Assembly (NCBI GenBank): GCA_903929035.1
Contig: CAIYTF010000091.1
Location: forward strand, 1-64,000
Direction of reading: 5' to 3'
Source: an uncultured Ignavibacteriales bacterium
GTDB lineage: Bacteria > Bacteroidota > Ignavibacteria > Ignavibacteriales > Ignavibacteriaceae
Length of the DNA: 64,000 bases
In this document: piece after piece, positions 18,947-30,272 of the stretch
How the letters are laid out: each line of letters begins with the position of its first letter
How positions within the stretch are numbered: position 1 is the first letter of the stretch
Made by a program: the position numbers and the translations under genes
Notes under the pieces: model-generated
What the model was told of the DNA's origin: nothing
What the model saw: only the letters and a program-made list of their open reading frames with translations
Databases searched by the model: none

Positions 18947-21900
18947 TTATATATACTCTCCCCACGACTTAATACTCATATCCTTGTTTGAATACATCTT
19001 ATATGCTTTTATAAACCGCTTTGCAAACTGGAGGTTTGTAATGAGAGGAACATTATAATCAATCGACTTGCGCCTTATTATATAGTCGCTGTCAAGCATT
19101 GTCTTTTCGGAATTTTTTGGAATGTTTATTACTAAGTCAATTTTCCTATCTGCAAGATAACTAAGTATTGAAGGCTCTTCGCCGTCAAAAGGACGCTTTA
19201 GTAAGTTAATTATTATCCCGTAAGCCGCATAATATGCAACAGTTCCATCCGTTCCATATAGCTCAACTCCCAATGTCTGCAAATCGCGCAAGCCGATAAT
19301 TAACTCTGCTTTCCCTTCCGCTGGACCTGTTGATAGGAGAACAGACTTCACCGGAATATTAAATCCGGTGGCAAGCAAACTTTTGAGAAATGCTTCATTA
19401 AAATCATCACCGAGACACGCGACTTCGCCTGTTGAGGACATTTCCACGCCAACAACAGGGTCAGAACCTTTCAGCCGGGTAAATGAAAACTGAGAGGCTT
19501 TCACTCCCACGTAATCAAGATCAAAATACGAGCGGTCAATCTTGGGTACTTTCTCGCCAAGCATTAAACGTGTCGCGATTTCTATAAAATTCAGTTTCAG
19601 TGTTTTCGATACAAACGGGAAACTCCGCGATGCCCTGAGGTTACACTCGATAACTTTAACATCATTATCCTTTGCAATAAACTGAATATTAAAAGGACCG
19701 GTTATCTCTAATTCATTCGCGATTTCTTTCGTGATGTGCTTTAACCGCCGCATTGTTTCCAGATAGGTTCGCTGCGGAGGCAGTACTATTGTTGCATCCC
19801 CGGAATGCACGCCGGCATTCTCAACGTGTTCGGAAATCGCGTAACAAAATAATTCGCCTTCATTCGCGACAGCATCCACTTCTATTTCTCTGGCATTGGT
19901 AATAAACTTGCTGATAACCACGGGGTGTTCCTGACTGATATCCGAGGCTTTCAACAAATAATCCTCTAACTCTGCATCGGAAAGCACTATACTCATTGCC
20001 GCGCCGCTTAGGACATAACTTGGGCGGATAAGTACAGGGTACTCTACTTTGTTAGAAAATAGTTTTGCTTCTTCCAGACTTGTCAATTCCTGCCACTCCG
20101 GCTGGTCAATATCAAGCACGTCAAGTATCGATGAAAATTTATTTCTGTCCTCAGCGCAGTCAATTTTTAGCGGCGAAGTACCTAATATATGAACTCCGTT
20201 ATTATAAAGTTTCATTGCCAAGGTATTTGGTATCTGTCCGCCCATTGAAACAATAACACCGAGAGGATTTTCTTTTTCATAAATATCAAGCACCCGTTCT
20301 AACGATATTTCTTCAAAATAAAGTTTATCGCAAATATCGTGGTCAGTGCTGACTGTCTCAGGATTATAGTTTATCATTATGGATTTATAATTCATTTTTC
20401 CGAGAGCCTCAACCGCGTTCACGCAGCACCAGTCAAACTCGACAGAGGAACCAATCCGATACGCGCCGCCGCCCAGCACGACAATCTGATTTTCTTCTCC
20501 CGCTGCAATATCATCCTCCTGCCCGTTATAGGTCATATAAAGGTAATTTGTCTGCGCCGGATATTCCGCGGCTAAAGTGTCTATCTGCTTTACCACAGGA
20601 ATAATACCAAGTCCTTTGCGATAACCGCGAACAACAAGTTCATCTACTTGGGTGCTTTGGGCAATCTGCCTGTCTGAAAAGCCGTTTCCTTTCAGTTCTT
20701 TGAGAAAATCAGAATCTATATCAGCTAAATTTTTACCCGAAAGGTTTTTATGTAGTTCGTGTATGTTCTTCAGTTTATATAAAAACCACTTATTGATTTT
20801 TGATAGCTCGTGCATTTTATCTATGCTCATACCCTGCTCAAAAGCCAAAGCGAGTTTGAACATTCTTTTATCAGTCGGAATAGCAACATCTTTTTCTATA
20901 TCTTCACTCTCAACTGCATTGCCTGTAAATCCGACCATACCGGTATCCAGCATCCGGATTGCTTTTTGGATTGCCTCTTCAAATGTCCTGCCGATTGCCA
21001 TTACTTCACCCACTGATTTCATCTCTGAGCCAAGTTGTGTATTGACGTACTTGAACTTTTGCAAATCCCATCGCGGGAATTTTACAACTATATAATCAAG
21101 TGCAGGTTCAAAACAGGCTGATGTAGCTTTGGTAATTGAATTTTCCACTTCGTTCAAATCATAGCCGATAGTTAGTTTTGCAGCCACAAATGCCAGCGGA
21201 TAACCTGTTGCTTTTGATGCAAGTGCAGAGCTTCGGGAAAGTCGCGCGTTCACCTCGATGATACGGTAGTCAAAAGAATCCGGATTCAGCGCGAACTGTA
21301 TGTTGCACTCGCCAATTATTCCAAGTGACCGGATGAGTTTGATCCCTATTGAACGCAATTGAAAATTTTCGCTTGATGAAAGTGTCTGGAGCGGAGCAAC
21401 TACAATGCTGTCACCCGTGTGAATGCCCATCGGGTCAAGATTTTCCATTGAGCAAATTGATATGCAATTATCAAATTTGTCGCGAATAATTTCATACTCG
21501 AGTTCTTTCCATCCATAGAGGGATTCTTCAATCAATATTTGCGTGGTAAATGAAAATGCCCGTTCGGCTTTATCAATTAATTCACGCTCGCTGTTTACAA
21601 TGCCGGAACCCAATCCGCCAAGCGCGTAAGCGATGCGGACCATACAGGGATACCCGATTTCTTCTGCTGCTTTTATTGCTTCTTCCGTTGAGCCAACGGT
21701 TTTGCTTCTAGCAACTTTTAATCCGCACTCTCTGACTCTTTCACCAAACAAATACCTATCCTCGGTATCCTTAATCGTTGATACAGGAGTTCCCAATACC
21801 TTAATATTATACTCTTTCAGTATCCCCTTATCGTAAAGTTCCACCCCCGCGTTGAGTGCAGTCTGCCCGCCAAAGCTCAGCAATATTGCATCGGGAAGTT

Positions 21901-22141
21901 CTTTCTTGATAACACGAAGAATAAATTCATATTTGAGCGGGAGAAAATAAACAATGTCTGCAAGCTGTTCGGATGTCTGTATCGTTGCAATGTTGGGATT
22001 AATAAGCACGGTAGTTATACCGTCTTCTTTAAGAGCTTTTGTTGCCTGACTGCCGGAATAATCAAACTCTCCCGCCTGACCAATCTGGAGCGCGCCTGAG
22101 CCTAATATCAATACTTTTGACGGTTTATCTTTCTTAATCAT
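18947..22141 (-). CDS. carB: Carbamoyl-phosphate synthase large subunit
   Basis: 1064 aa; KVLILGSGALQIGQAGEFDYSGSQATKALKEDG and duplicated ATP-grasp/synthetase organisation. Confidence 0.97.
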   Translation of the reverse strand: MIKKDKPSKVLILGSGALQIGQAGEFDYSGSQATKALKEDGITTVLINPNIATIQTSEQLADIVYFLPLKYEFILRVIKKELPDAILLSFGGQTALNAGVELYDKGILKEYNIKVLGTPVSTIKDTEDRYLFGERVRECGLKVARSKTVGSTEEAIKAAEEIGYPCMVRIAYALGGLGSGIVNSERELIDKAERAFSFTTQILIEESLYGWKELEYEIIRDKFDNCISICSMENLDPMGIHTGDSIVVAPLQTLSSSENFQLRSIGIKLIRSLGIIGECNIQFALNPDSFDYRIIEVNARLSRSSALASKATGYPLAFVAAKLTIGYDLNEVENSITKATSACFEPALDYIVVKFPRWDLQKFKYVNTQLGSEMKSVGEVMAIGRTFEEAIQKAIRMLDTGMVGFTGNAVESEDIEKDVAIPTDKRMFKLALAFEQGMSIDKMHELSKINKWFLYKLKNIHELHKNLSGKNLADIDSDFLKELKGNGFSDRQIAQSTQVDELVVRGYRKGLGIIPVVKQIDTLAAEYPAQTNYLYMTYNGQEDDIAAGEENQIVVLGGGAYRIGSSVEFDWCCVNAVEALGKMNYKSIMINYNPETVSTDHDICDKLYFEEISLERVLDIYEKENPLGVIVSMGGQIPNTLAMKLYNNGVHILGTSPLKIDCAEDRNKFSSILDVLDIDQPEWQELTSLEEAKLFSNKVEYPVLIRPSYVLSGAAMSIVLSDAELEDYLLKASDISQEHPVVISKFITNAREIEVDAVANEGELFCYAISEHVENAGVHSGDATIVLPPQRTYLETMRRLKHITKEIANELEITGPFNIQFIAKDNDVKVIECNLRASRSFPFVSKTLKLNFIEIATRLMLGEKVPKIDRSYFDLDYVGVKASQFSFTRLKGSDPVVGVEMSSTGEVACLGDDFNEAFLKSLLATGFNIPVKSVLLSTGPAEGKAELIIGLRDLQTLGVELYGTDGTVAYYAAYGIIINLLKRPFDGEEPSILSYLADRKIDLVINIPKNSEKTMLDSDYIIRRKSIDYNVPLITNLQFAKRFIKAYKMYSNKDMSIKSWGEYI

Positions 22142-23208
22142 TTTAATGCCCTTATAAACATTCCGAAAATAAATTCTGTGTCATCCGGTCCGGGTGAGGC
22201 TTCGGGATGGAACTGTGCGCCAAAGAAAGGTTTGTGCATATGTATTATTCCTTCGTTTGTGCCGTCATTGTCATTTGTAAACCATTCGCGCCAGTCTTCT
22301 TTTAAAGAGGAAGTAGTAATAGCATAACCGTGATTTTGTGAAGTAATATAACAGCGTTTTGTACCTGCTTCATTCACAGGCTGATTGTGACTGCGATGAC
22401 CGTATTTCAACTTATAACTCTCTGCGCCTGCAGCAAGAGCGAGTATCTGATTGCCAAGACATATTCCAAGTATCGGCAGCCCCATACTCATTGCTTTCTT
22501 CGCGTGTTCGATTGTTTCTTGGCAATTCTCAGGGTCTCCCGGACCGTTTGAAAGCACAATGCCGTGTACTTTTTCCTTAGTAAAATCATAATTGTATGGA
22601 GTACGGATAATGGTAATATCTCTCCGAAGGAATGCCTGAATAATATTATTTTTAACTCCGCAGTCAACAAGGGCAATTGTCTTTCCGGATTTTGCATAGA
22701 CAACAGGCTCGGTAACGGAAACCTCTCCGACAAGATTTGTTTTATTGGGGTCAATCCACTGCAAATTATCATTCTCGGTGAACAAAATTTTCCCGAGCAT
22801 TGTCCCTTTTTCTCTTAATATTTTCGTGAGCATACGGGTATCAATCCCATATAGCCCCGGTGTTTTATTTTCCACTAACCATTCACCTAAAGACTGCTCC
22901 GCGGCTCTATGGGAATATTCAGATGAATAATCAGCAATAATGACTGCCCTCGCAAAAATCTGTTCTGATTCAAAATTCGCGAGCAATTCATTTTCGCGCT
23001 CTCGGCCGGGTATGCCATAGTTTCCTATAAGCGGATAGGTCATCACGAGTATCTGTCCGCAGTAAGAAGGGTCAGTCAGGGTTTCAGGATAACCAACCAT
23101 ACCGGTATTAAAAACGACTTCTCCGCTAATATCTTTCTCATAGCCAAAGCTATAGCCCTCGAACACTGTACCGTCTTCAAGTAGTAGTTTTGCTTTAATT
23201 TTTGTCAT
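22138..23208 (-). CDS. carA: Carbamoyl-phosphate synthase small subunit
   Basis: 356 aa; LSNGPGDPENCQ, LGICLGNQILALAAGA, GAQFHPEASPGP; 4-nt overlap with carB. Confidence 0.97.
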   Translation of the reverse strand: MTKIKAKLLLEDGTVFEGYSFGYEKDISGEVVFNTGMVGYPETLTDPSYCGQILVMTYPLIGNYGIPGRERENELLANFESEQIFARAVIIADYSSEYSHRAAEQSLGEWLVENKTPGLYGIDTRMLTKILREKGTMLGKILFTENDNLQWIDPNKTNLVGEVSVTEPVVYAKSGKTIALVDCGVKNNIIQAFLRRDITIIRTPYNYDFTKEKVHGIVLSNGPGDPENCQETIEHAKKAMSMGLPILGICLGNQILALAAGAESYKLKYGHRSHNQPVNEAGTKRCYITSQNHGYAITTSSLKEDWREWFTNDNDGTNEGIIHMHKPFFGAQFHPEASPGPDDTEFIFGMFIRALK

Positions 23209-23460
23209 AATTTGAATTATAATTCATCGTGGTTGTTGGGGAAAATTTAATTCGGATGCAAATGTAAGAATTTTCACGGATATATTTATAAGGGCAAATA
23301 AATAACATTTAATATTTTAAGGCTTGGTGTATAGATATGCGGATTATTATAATGGCAAACAAAAAAAATCAGAGCAATAACAGTGCCCTAAAATAAGATA
23401 AGAGAAAACAACGATTATTATCAACAATCCATCGCGATTCTATTTTAGTTTATTGATTTT

Positions 23461-24244
23461 TTATTCTCCGTTCATATTTGGCGGCTTCATCCGCGGTATT
23501 AAAATAACCGATTCGTACTCTATATGACCCTTGTTAATGAGTTTTTTAACTTCACTTTCGGCGGCGGCTTTCTGATTCGATGATAAAACCTGAAAACAAT
23601 ATAAGTTGTTGCTTTTAAAAATTGTGTTTGTGATATTGACTTCTTCTGAAGCAACGTATTCAGCATCTTTAGATTTATTTATTACTTTATTTGTTTCTGA
23701 CAGCTTAACTTCTGTATTGATTTTTGGAATAGGAATATTAACCAATGGAGGATGCTCGGAAATAATTTTATTTTCGGATATACTATTTACAGGTTCTTCT
23801 ACTTTTGATTCTTCCAATTTGAGTTGCTTTTGTTTGCTTTCTTCTATTATGGGTTTTTCCTGTATAGACTTTTCTATTACAGGTTCTTCTACTTTTGATT
23901 CTTCCAATTTGATTTGGTTTGCTTTCTTCTATTATAGGTTTTTCCAATTTTACGGATAATTCGCCGGGCTGATCATTGGATAATTGCGATACGCTTGTCG
24001 ATGTAAACAAATACGAGAAGTAAATAAAATATTTTGAATAATCAAAAATAATTATCGGTATTTTTTCTATATGTAATAACTCGTTAAAAATGTCAGTAAA
24101 AATCGACAATATTGGACACAGGGAAAAAATGAAGGGGCAAATGAAAATAGAACCTAGAAATAAAAATATTTTTTTCACTTTTCTCCCTTTTTTTCGCATT
24201 AAATCCGTAATTTTAGTATTACCTTTTAAAATTACCAAATGCAA
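23461..24244 (-). pseudogene. SPOR-like C-terminal protein with low-complexity Glu/Lys/Pro repeat, apparently frameshifted
   Basis: Two overlapping frames (23783-24244 and 23461-23907) share the same repeat (KPIIEESK..LEESKVEEPV); one DNA copy is 5 nt shorter, shifting frame. C-terminus YCFQVLSSNQKAAAESEVKKLINKGH..SVILIP is SPOR-like. Confidence 0.55.
23787..23945. repeat. Direct tandem repeat (period ~90 bp) within SPOR-like gene
   Basis: ttacaggttcttctacttttgattcttccaatttga...tttgctttcttctattat(a/g)ggtttttcc occurs twice, differing by a 5-nt indel. Confidence 0.8.
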
Positions 24245-24958
24245 AAAATATTTTTATTACTCACTGTTTCATTTTTGGTGCTTTCAACGGTCACATCCGC
24301 TCGGCACTCCGACTCAACATATACTAAAGTTGAGATTAGCTTAGAGGGACAGGAATTAATGCGAATTGACACTACCGGCGAGATGTTTGTAGCGTGGACT
24401 TTCATTCATCCTGAAATGTACCGCATAGATCTTGACGGCGATGGCATTGAAGAAGCATTTATTATTGATAATAAGGGCAGCAATTTACTGCCAAACTATA
24501 CTTTGTATGTCTTCTCTCTATACCGTGAACTTGAATTTGTTGATTCGATTTATTCCGGAAGAGTGGAACCTACTGCCGAGTTTAATGAAGAAATGAATGC
24601 CACCTTGTTATCGGTCGGGATTCACCAAATGGATTCACTGCTTTTTCTGCAGGCACAGGATACGCTTATTGTTCCGAGAAAATATTATGTCTATGACGGT
24701 TACGATCTCATTAACATCAGTTATGATTTATATTCTTTATATATGGATCAGAACAATTCTTTATTGTCGGATTTTCCGAATTTAATGGAGAATGGTAAAA
24801 TAGACTGCGAGCGAGGCGACCGCCTCATTGGAGTTATTTTTACAATTTACTATAACTATCTCCAGGCTGCGGAAGAATCGTCCGCCACAAATTTTCTTAA
24901 ATCCTATCAAATATGTTCAAAATTTAGTAAATTAAAATCTTTACTTGATACACTATAA
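24239..24958 (+). CDS. Hypothetical secreted protein
   Basis: 239 aa with signal peptide MQKIFLLLTVSFLVLSTVTSA; no recognised family. Confidence 0.6.
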   Translation: MQKIFLLLTVSFLVLSTVTSARHSDSTYTKVEISLEGQELMRIDTTGEMFVAWTFIHPEMYRIDLDGDGIEEAFIIDNKGSNLLPNYTLYVFSLYRELEFVDSIYSGRVEPTAEFNEEMNATLLSVGIHQMDSLLFLQAQDTLIVPRKYYVYDGYDLINISYDLYSLYMDQNNSLLSDFPNLMENGKIDCERGDRLIGVIFTIYYNYLQAAEESSATNFLKSYQICSKFSKLKSLLDTL

Positions 24959-24967
24959 GGCAAAACT

Positions 24968-25207
24968 ATGCAGATGAACTGGAAACAATTTGTCGGGAAA
25001 ACCGTACATATTACTATGCAAGAAAATTATGGAATAGTTATGGACCCAAAAAATGATTCGGCAATTTACGAAATAGTCTTTAAAAGCGGTACCCTAATTG
25101 ATGCTTTCGATGAAGGTTTGCTGCTGGAAACTCGGAGAGATGCTGAACAAGTTAAAATTTTTGTTTTTTATAAATCAATTAAGTGCATAGAATTTTTCAA
25201 TTTTTAA
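24968..25207 (+). CDS. Hypothetical protein
   Basis: 79-aa ORF directly after the previous gene, same strand. Confidence 0.45.
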   Translation: MQMNWKQFVGKTVHITMQENYGIVMDPKNDSAIYEIVFKSGTLIDAFDEGLLLETRRDAEQVKIFVFYKSIKCIEFFNF

Positions 25208-25275
25208 TTGAATCATTTACATTTAAACCGATATTATATAATAATCACTGTCAGCAATTTCAGTAAGGATACAAT

Positions 25276-26277
25276 ATGTCCGTAAAAATTGGGGTCATCG
25301 GAACAGGTCATTTAGGCAAACTTCATACCAAACTGCTCACGCGAATTCCGGATTGCACTCTTGCAGGCATTTATGATATTGATCAAGAACAAGCTGCGAC
25401 AGTGGCAAGTGAATTTCAAGTAAAATGCTTCAATTCCATAGATGAACTATTTGATTCTGTTGATTGCGTGTCAATAGCCGCTGTAACAAGCGCGCACCAC
25501 CAACTCGCGAAAGCCGCGCTTCTCGAAGGCAAACATATCATTGTTGAAAAACCAATCACGGCAACTATTCCCGAAGCAGAAGAAATTGTTGCATTAGCAA
25601 AGGCTAATCATCTAATCCTGCAGGTTGGACATATTGAAAGATTTAATCCCGCGCTTCTCTCGCTGCAAGAATATGACTTAGAGCCATTATTTATCCAATC
25701 CGATCGTCTGGCACAGTTTAATCCTCGCGGCACAGATGTAGCGGTTGTACTTGATCTAATGATTCACGATATTGATATAATTTTATCTCTTGTTAAATCG
25801 GAAGTAAAAAGGATTGATGCAAGCGGTGTTCCGGTTGTATCACCTACTGTTGATATTGCAAATGCGCGAATTGAATTTGAAAATGGCGCGGTAGCCAATG
25901 TTACCGCGAGTCGTATATCCCAAAAGAAAATGCGAAAAATGCGCATTTTTCAGCGTGATGGTTATATTGGAATCGATTTCCTAACGGGGACTTCGGAGGT
26001 TTTCCGGTTATTGCCAGAGGAACAGTTGCTTGGTGCAGGCACGATAAATTTTGGCTCACTTGGTGTCGGTGAGAATAAAAAGAAAATTGTATATGAACAG
26101 CCTGAATCTAAAGAAGTAAACGCGCTGCAGCACGAACTCGCTCTTTTTGTGCAGGCAGTAAAAACAGGCGGTGAACCTGTTGTTTCTGGTTATGACGGCT
26201 TACGGGCGTTGCGTGTTGCAGATGAAATTATAAACAAAATCGAAAGTTCAGCACGAAGAATACTCGCGGGGAAGTAA
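25276..26277 (+). CDS. Gfo/Idh/MocA-family oxidoreductase
   Basis: IGVIGTGHLGKLHTKLL, AAVTSAHHQLAKAALLEGKHIIVEKPI, QVGHIERFNPA, LDLMIHDIDIILSL. Confidence 0.92.
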   Translation: MSVKIGVIGTGHLGKLHTKLLTRIPDCTLAGIYDIDQEQAATVASEFQVKCFNSIDELFDSVDCVSIAAVTSAHHQLAKAALLEGKHIIVEKPITATIPEAEEIVALAKANHLILQVGHIERFNPALLSLQEYDLEPLFIQSDRLAQFNPRGTDVAVVLDLMIHDIDIILSLVKSEVKRIDASGVPVVSPTVDIANARIEFENGAVANVTASRISQKKMRKMRIFQRDGYIGIDFLTGTSEVFRLLPEEQLLGAGTINFGSLGVGENKKKIVYEQPESKEVNALQHELALFVQAVKTGGEPVVSGYDGLRALRVADEIINKIESSARRILAGK

Positions 26278-26391
26278 TAATGGAACATTAAAACCTTTCT
26301 CAAGCAAAGATGCAAGTCCGGAAGAATATCAGTTGTCCGGATTTTTAAAATAAATTTCTGACTTCACATTCGAAAAACTATTCAAGAACTT

Positions 26392-28461
26392 ATGCCCAAT
26401 AGATTAATAAACGAAAAAAGCCAATATTTACTACAACATTCAAATAACCCTGTTGATTGGTTTCCTTGGGGAGATGAAGCATTTGCCAAAGCCGCGGAAG
26501 ATAATAAACCTGTATTTCTTTCAATAGGTTATTCAGCCTGCCATTGGTGCCACGTTATGGAACGGGAATCTTTTGAGGATGAAGATGTTGCTGATTATTT
26601 AAATCAATATTTTATAGCAGTCAAAGTTGATAGAGAAGAACGTCCCGATATTGACTCCGTATATACGCGTGTTTGCCAGATGATGACAGGCGGCGGCGGA
26701 TGGCCAATGACAATAATTATGACACCCGAAAAGAAACCTTTTTTTGCAGGAACTTACTTTCCCAAAATTACCAAAATGAATCGCCCTGGACTTTTGGATA
26801 TATTGACTCGCGTAGCGGATTTATGGCAGAATGAACAAGATGACATTATTGATTCAGCAGAAAACATCACGAAACAACTCCGTTCAGAAACACCGGCTAT
26901 ATTAGGTGAAGATATAGGTCCCGCTACACTGCACACCGCGATAGAGCAATTCGCGCGAAGCTATGACAATGAATATGGAGGATTTGGCAGTGCTCCAAAA
27001 TTTCCAACTCCGTATAATCTCATTTATCTGCTGCGCTATTCTCATTTTTCCAGCAACGAGCATTCACAAAATATGGCTCTGGAAACACTCAAAAAAATGT
27101 ATGCCGGCGGTATCTATGATCATATCGGTTTTGGATTTCACCGTTATTCGACAGATAAAAAATGGCTGCTTCCCCACTTTGAAAAAATGCTTTATGACCA
27201 GGCTATGCTAATGCTTGCATACACGGAAGCCTATAAAAAAACTAAAGATACTTTTTACCTGAATGTTATAGACGAAATATACCGGTATGTTTCCCGTGAT
27301 TTGCGCTCACCGGAAGGTGCATTTTATTCCGCGGAAGATGCTGATAGTGATGGTGTTGAAGGAAAATTTTATATTTGGCATCAATCTGAAATTGAGAGTT
27401 TATTAGGCAATGATGCACCCCTTTTTATTGAAGCTTATTCAATTAAGGATGATGGAAATTTTCAAGATCCGCTTAATGCTGAATACACAGGAGAAAATAT
27501 TCTTCATATTGCAGCTTCACCGGAAGAATTGGCATTTCACCGCGGCACCACGGTTGAAAATATAAATGACAGTTTAGATAAATGCAGATCAGTGCTGTTT
27601 ACGGAACGACAAAAGAGAGTCAAGCCCCTTCGCGATGAGAAAATATTAACGGATTGGAATGGATTAATGATTGCCGCTCTTGCTTATGCCGGAGCCGCGA
27701 CAAATAATCAAAAGTACGTAATCGCGGCTGAATCAGCGGCAAATTTTCTGCTTGAAAAGCTATCGCCTGCAGAAACGAAACTAATGCACCGGTATAAGGA
27801 CGGCGAAGCCGCTATTACCGGAATGCTTGAAGATTACGCGTTTTTTATATGGGGACTTATTGAACTTTATACTGCTACACATAAAGCAATATATCTGGTG
27901 AGAGCAATTGGTTTCACGAATCAGGTAATTAAGCATTTTAATGATTCTATTTACGGCGGGTTTTATTTTACAGCGGACTATGGCGAAGAACTGCTTACGC
28001 GTCAAAAGGAGATTTACGATGGTGCTATCCCGTCAGGAAATTCGATAATGTTTCATAATCTTCTCCGTATCGGCAGACTAACCGCGGCGGATAAATTAAT
28101 AAATGAAGCTGAAATGATTATTCGATCATTTTCTGAAATAGTAAAGAAGACTCCCTCTGCTTTCACCTGTTTTTTAAGCGGGATGTTTTATTTAATCAAC
28201 AAGGTACACGAAGTTGTTGTAGCCGGTGACCCTAACAATCCCGAAACACGAACAGCATTGGAAATTCTGCGCGCGTGCTATCAACCTAATATGACAATAT
28301 TTTTACGTGACCCCAAGCTGAAAGACTCTTTCCTGCAGCTAATCGCGCCTCATACGGAGAATATGATTCCAGCGGATGATGATCCTATTTTTTATCTTTG
28401 CCATAATTTTGAATGCGAATATCCGACAGGAGATATTGCAGCTTTATTAGAAAGACTTTAA
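26392..28461 (+). CDS. Thioredoxin-domain protein, YyaL/SSP411 (DUF255) family
   Basis: [57 protein letters not shown]. Confidence 0.93.
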   Translation: MPNRLINEKSQYLLQHSNNPVDWFPWGDEAFAKAAEDNKPVFLSIGYSACHWCHVMERESFEDEDVADYLNQYFIAVKVDREERPDIDSVYTRVCQMMTGGGGWPMTIIMTPEKKPFFAGTYFPKITKMNRPGLLDILTRVADLWQNEQDDIIDSAENITKQLRSETPAILGEDIGPATLHTAIEQFARSYDNEYGGFGSAPKFPTPYNLIYLLRYSHFSSNEHSQNMALETLKKMYAGGIYDHIGFGFHRYSTDKKWLLPHFEKMLYDQAMLMLAYTEAYKKTKDTFYLNVIDEIYRYVSRDLRSPEGAFYSAEDADSDGVEGKFYIWHQSEIESLLGNDAPLFIEAYSIKDDGNFQDPLNAEYTGENILHIAASPEELAFHRGTTVENINDSLDKCRSVLFTERQKRVKPLRDEKILTDWNGLMIAALAYAGAATNNQKYVIAAESAANFLLEKLSPAETKLMHRYKDGEAAITGMLEDYAFFIWGLIELYTATHKAIYLVRAIGFTNQVIKHFNDSIYGGFYFTADYGEELLTRQKEIYDGAIPSGNSIMFHNLLRIGRLTAADKLINEAEMIIRSFSEIVKKTPSAFTCFLSGMFYLINKVHEVVVAGDPNNPETRTALEILRACYQPNMTIFLRDPKLKDSFLQLIAPHTENMIPADDDPIFYLCHNFECEYPTGDIAALLERL

Positions 28462-28604
28462 ATTGGGGTTCCTGAAAAAGTCCAAATATCAATTTAGTAT
28501 TATACTTTAAATTACCTTATTATTTTACCCAACTATCGGGATACGGTTCAGAAATCCCGACTAATTGTAGTAAATTACTAACGAAATTATTTTAAAAACT
28601 AACT

Positions 28605-28691
28605 AAGGGCTCGTTCGCAAATAACTTTATCACGCAAAGACCGCAAAGGGTTATATGTTGGAAGATGTAAAGGTTATTTCTTGACGAGTGC
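28605..28691. repeat. Dispersed intergenic element, family R1
   Basis: agggctcgttcgcaaataac...cacgcaaagaccgcaaagggttat...gttatttcttgacgagtgct; ends are imperfect inverted repeats (14/20 positions). Confidence 0.7.
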
Positions 28692-28723
28692 TAAAGTATT
28701 ATCTCCATTATTTTTTAGAGTTT

Positions 28724-29752
28724 ATGCCCAAAAAAGAAGGCTTACTTTCCAAACATTTTATTAAATTAATTCTCCTCGAATTTGCGGGCTTAGTGCTTTT
28801 ACTCTTCATCAAATATTGGAATCAGGATATTTCAGTCTTTCAATTCAATTGGCACTATACCGGAAATTTAATTAATATTATAACCTCCGGTGTGGTTATG
28901 TTAAGCCTCATTTGCGTCAGATTAATTAATCCTCAGTATTTTTATGCTTTCAGCAAAGTTTTGATGCGATTTTCGGTTGCAGGGACAGTATGCCTTGTTA
29001 TTGGCAGGCTGCTCCTTTTATTTCCTATTCAGGTTCCCGTCATATATCTATTTAATCAACCGGTAAAGCGAATAATGGTGGGCGGCTTTTTCAGTCTATA
29101 TCAAATCACGCAAATATTTATTATTATTTATTGTTGGATGATTATATTCGGAAGTACGGGAAATAATTTGTTTAGAGCTTTGATTTATAATTTAGGTATA
29201 ATAGTTGTCTTTGTTGCTTTCGTATTGTTTTTCTTGCTGAGTTACAAAACTCTTCCATTGCAAAAGAAAAACACAAAGTATGATGTAGGTGTGGTTTTGG
29301 GAGCCGCCGTATGGCCTAACAACCATCCAAGTCCGATTCTCATTTCACGGCTGCAAAAAGCGATTGAATTGTATCAAGGGAAAATAATCGATAAAATACA
29401 GCTAACCGGTTCAAATGCGCCAGGTGAAATGTCTGAAGCAGAGGTCTCACGCGCATATCTTGATTCAAACTACGCTTTGCCCAAAACAGATATTATTATT
29501 GAAGAAAAGACTTCATCGACAACCGAACAAATCAGATATATCAAGAATGAATTAATTGAAAAACAAGCATTGAAAAATATTGCCGTAATTTCAGATTCAT
29601 ATCACCTTCCCAGGATTAACGAGATTGCCAAATTCTATAATGTTAAACTCCACACGTTTGGCGTGGAAATAAAACTGAACGACCAAATTGGGATCGTGTA
29701 TCATTTGCGCGAAAGTCTTGCACTTATGATGTTCTGGTTGTTTGCTTTATAA
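28724..29752 (+). CDS. Membrane protein with YdcF/DUF218 (ElyC/SanA-like) domain
   Basis: N-terminal TM helices then VGVVLGAAVWPNNHPSPILISRLQKAIELYQ..IQLTGSNAPGEMSEAEVSRAYL..TEQIRYIKNELI. ORF opens at GTG 28688; ATG 28724 is more likely. Confidence 0.8.
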   Translation: MPKKEGLLSKHFIKLILLEFAGLVLLLFIKYWNQDISVFQFNWHYTGNLINIITSGVVMLSLICVRLINPQYFYAFSKVLMRFSVAGTVCLVIGRLLLLFPIQVPVIYLFNQPVKRIMVGGFFSLYQITQIFIIIYCWMIIFGSTGNNLFRALIYNLGIIVVFVAFVLFFLLSYKTLPLQKKNTKYDVGVVLGAAVWPNNHPSPILISRLQKAIELYQGKIIDKIQLTGSNAPGEMSEAEVSRAYLDSNYALPKTDIIIEEKTSSTTEQIRYIKNELIEKQALKNIAVISDSYHLPRINEIAKFYNVKLHTFGVEIKLNDQIGIVYHLRESLALMMFWLFAL

Positions 29753-29774
29753 CTCGAAGTACTTTTTTTTTCTC

Positions 29775-29806
29775 TAAGGACTCGTTCATAAATAACATTA
29801 ACAATC
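29775..29806. repeat. Partial family R1 element (left end only)
   Basis: taaggactcgttcataaataacattaacaatc. Confidence 0.5.
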
Positions 29807-29873
29807 ATTGGCTTTAGACTAATTGAAGTAGTGCTGCCTGCTAACTCATCAATAGTTTTGCAGAAAGAAGTAT

Positions 29874-30272
29874 CTACCGTATAGTTAGCCTGTTATTACG
29901 TAAACCGGAAGACCCTTGTCCCCCGTAACTTTCAATAGCAGCCTCAATATTTGGGAATACATCAAATTGGTGTATTATTCTTGTCAGTTCTAACATATTT
30001 CTAACACCCTGCTGCAACCCGACCAATCGCAAATCGCCGCCGACAGCAGAAATTCTCCGCAGAGAAACAACAATTGCACCTGTAAATGCCGAATCCATAT
30101 ATTCACACGCGCTAAGATTTACTATTAGCCTCCTGGTACCGAGATCAATATCACTTGAGAGGATATTTTTAAAATCTTCTGCTTCATTAGATGTTGCTCT
30201 ACCGGCAAGCACTACTTCAACAACAATGTCCGAATATACTTCTCGCCTGAAATCATAATTATTTGAATTCAT
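29874..30272 (-). CDS. STAS-domain protein (anti-sigma factor antagonist-like)
   Basis: VLAGRATSNEAEDFKNIL..RRLIVNLSACEYMDSAFTGAIVVSLRRISAVGGDLRLVGLQQGVRNMLELTRIIHQFDVFPNIEAAI; probable start at 30272. Confidence 0.85.
   Translation of the reverse strand: MNSNNYDFRREVYSDIVVEVVLAGRATSNEAEDFKNILSSDIDLGTRRLIVNLSACEYMDSAFTGAIVVSLRRISAVGGDLRLVGLQQGVRNMLELTRIIHQFDVFPNIEAAIESYGGQGSSGLRNNRLTIR

Noticed and set aside
26281-26345. Possible further R1 copy (tttctcaagcaaagatgcaagtccgg)
   Set aside because: Only the core is weakly similar and the inverted ends are missing; not enough to call.
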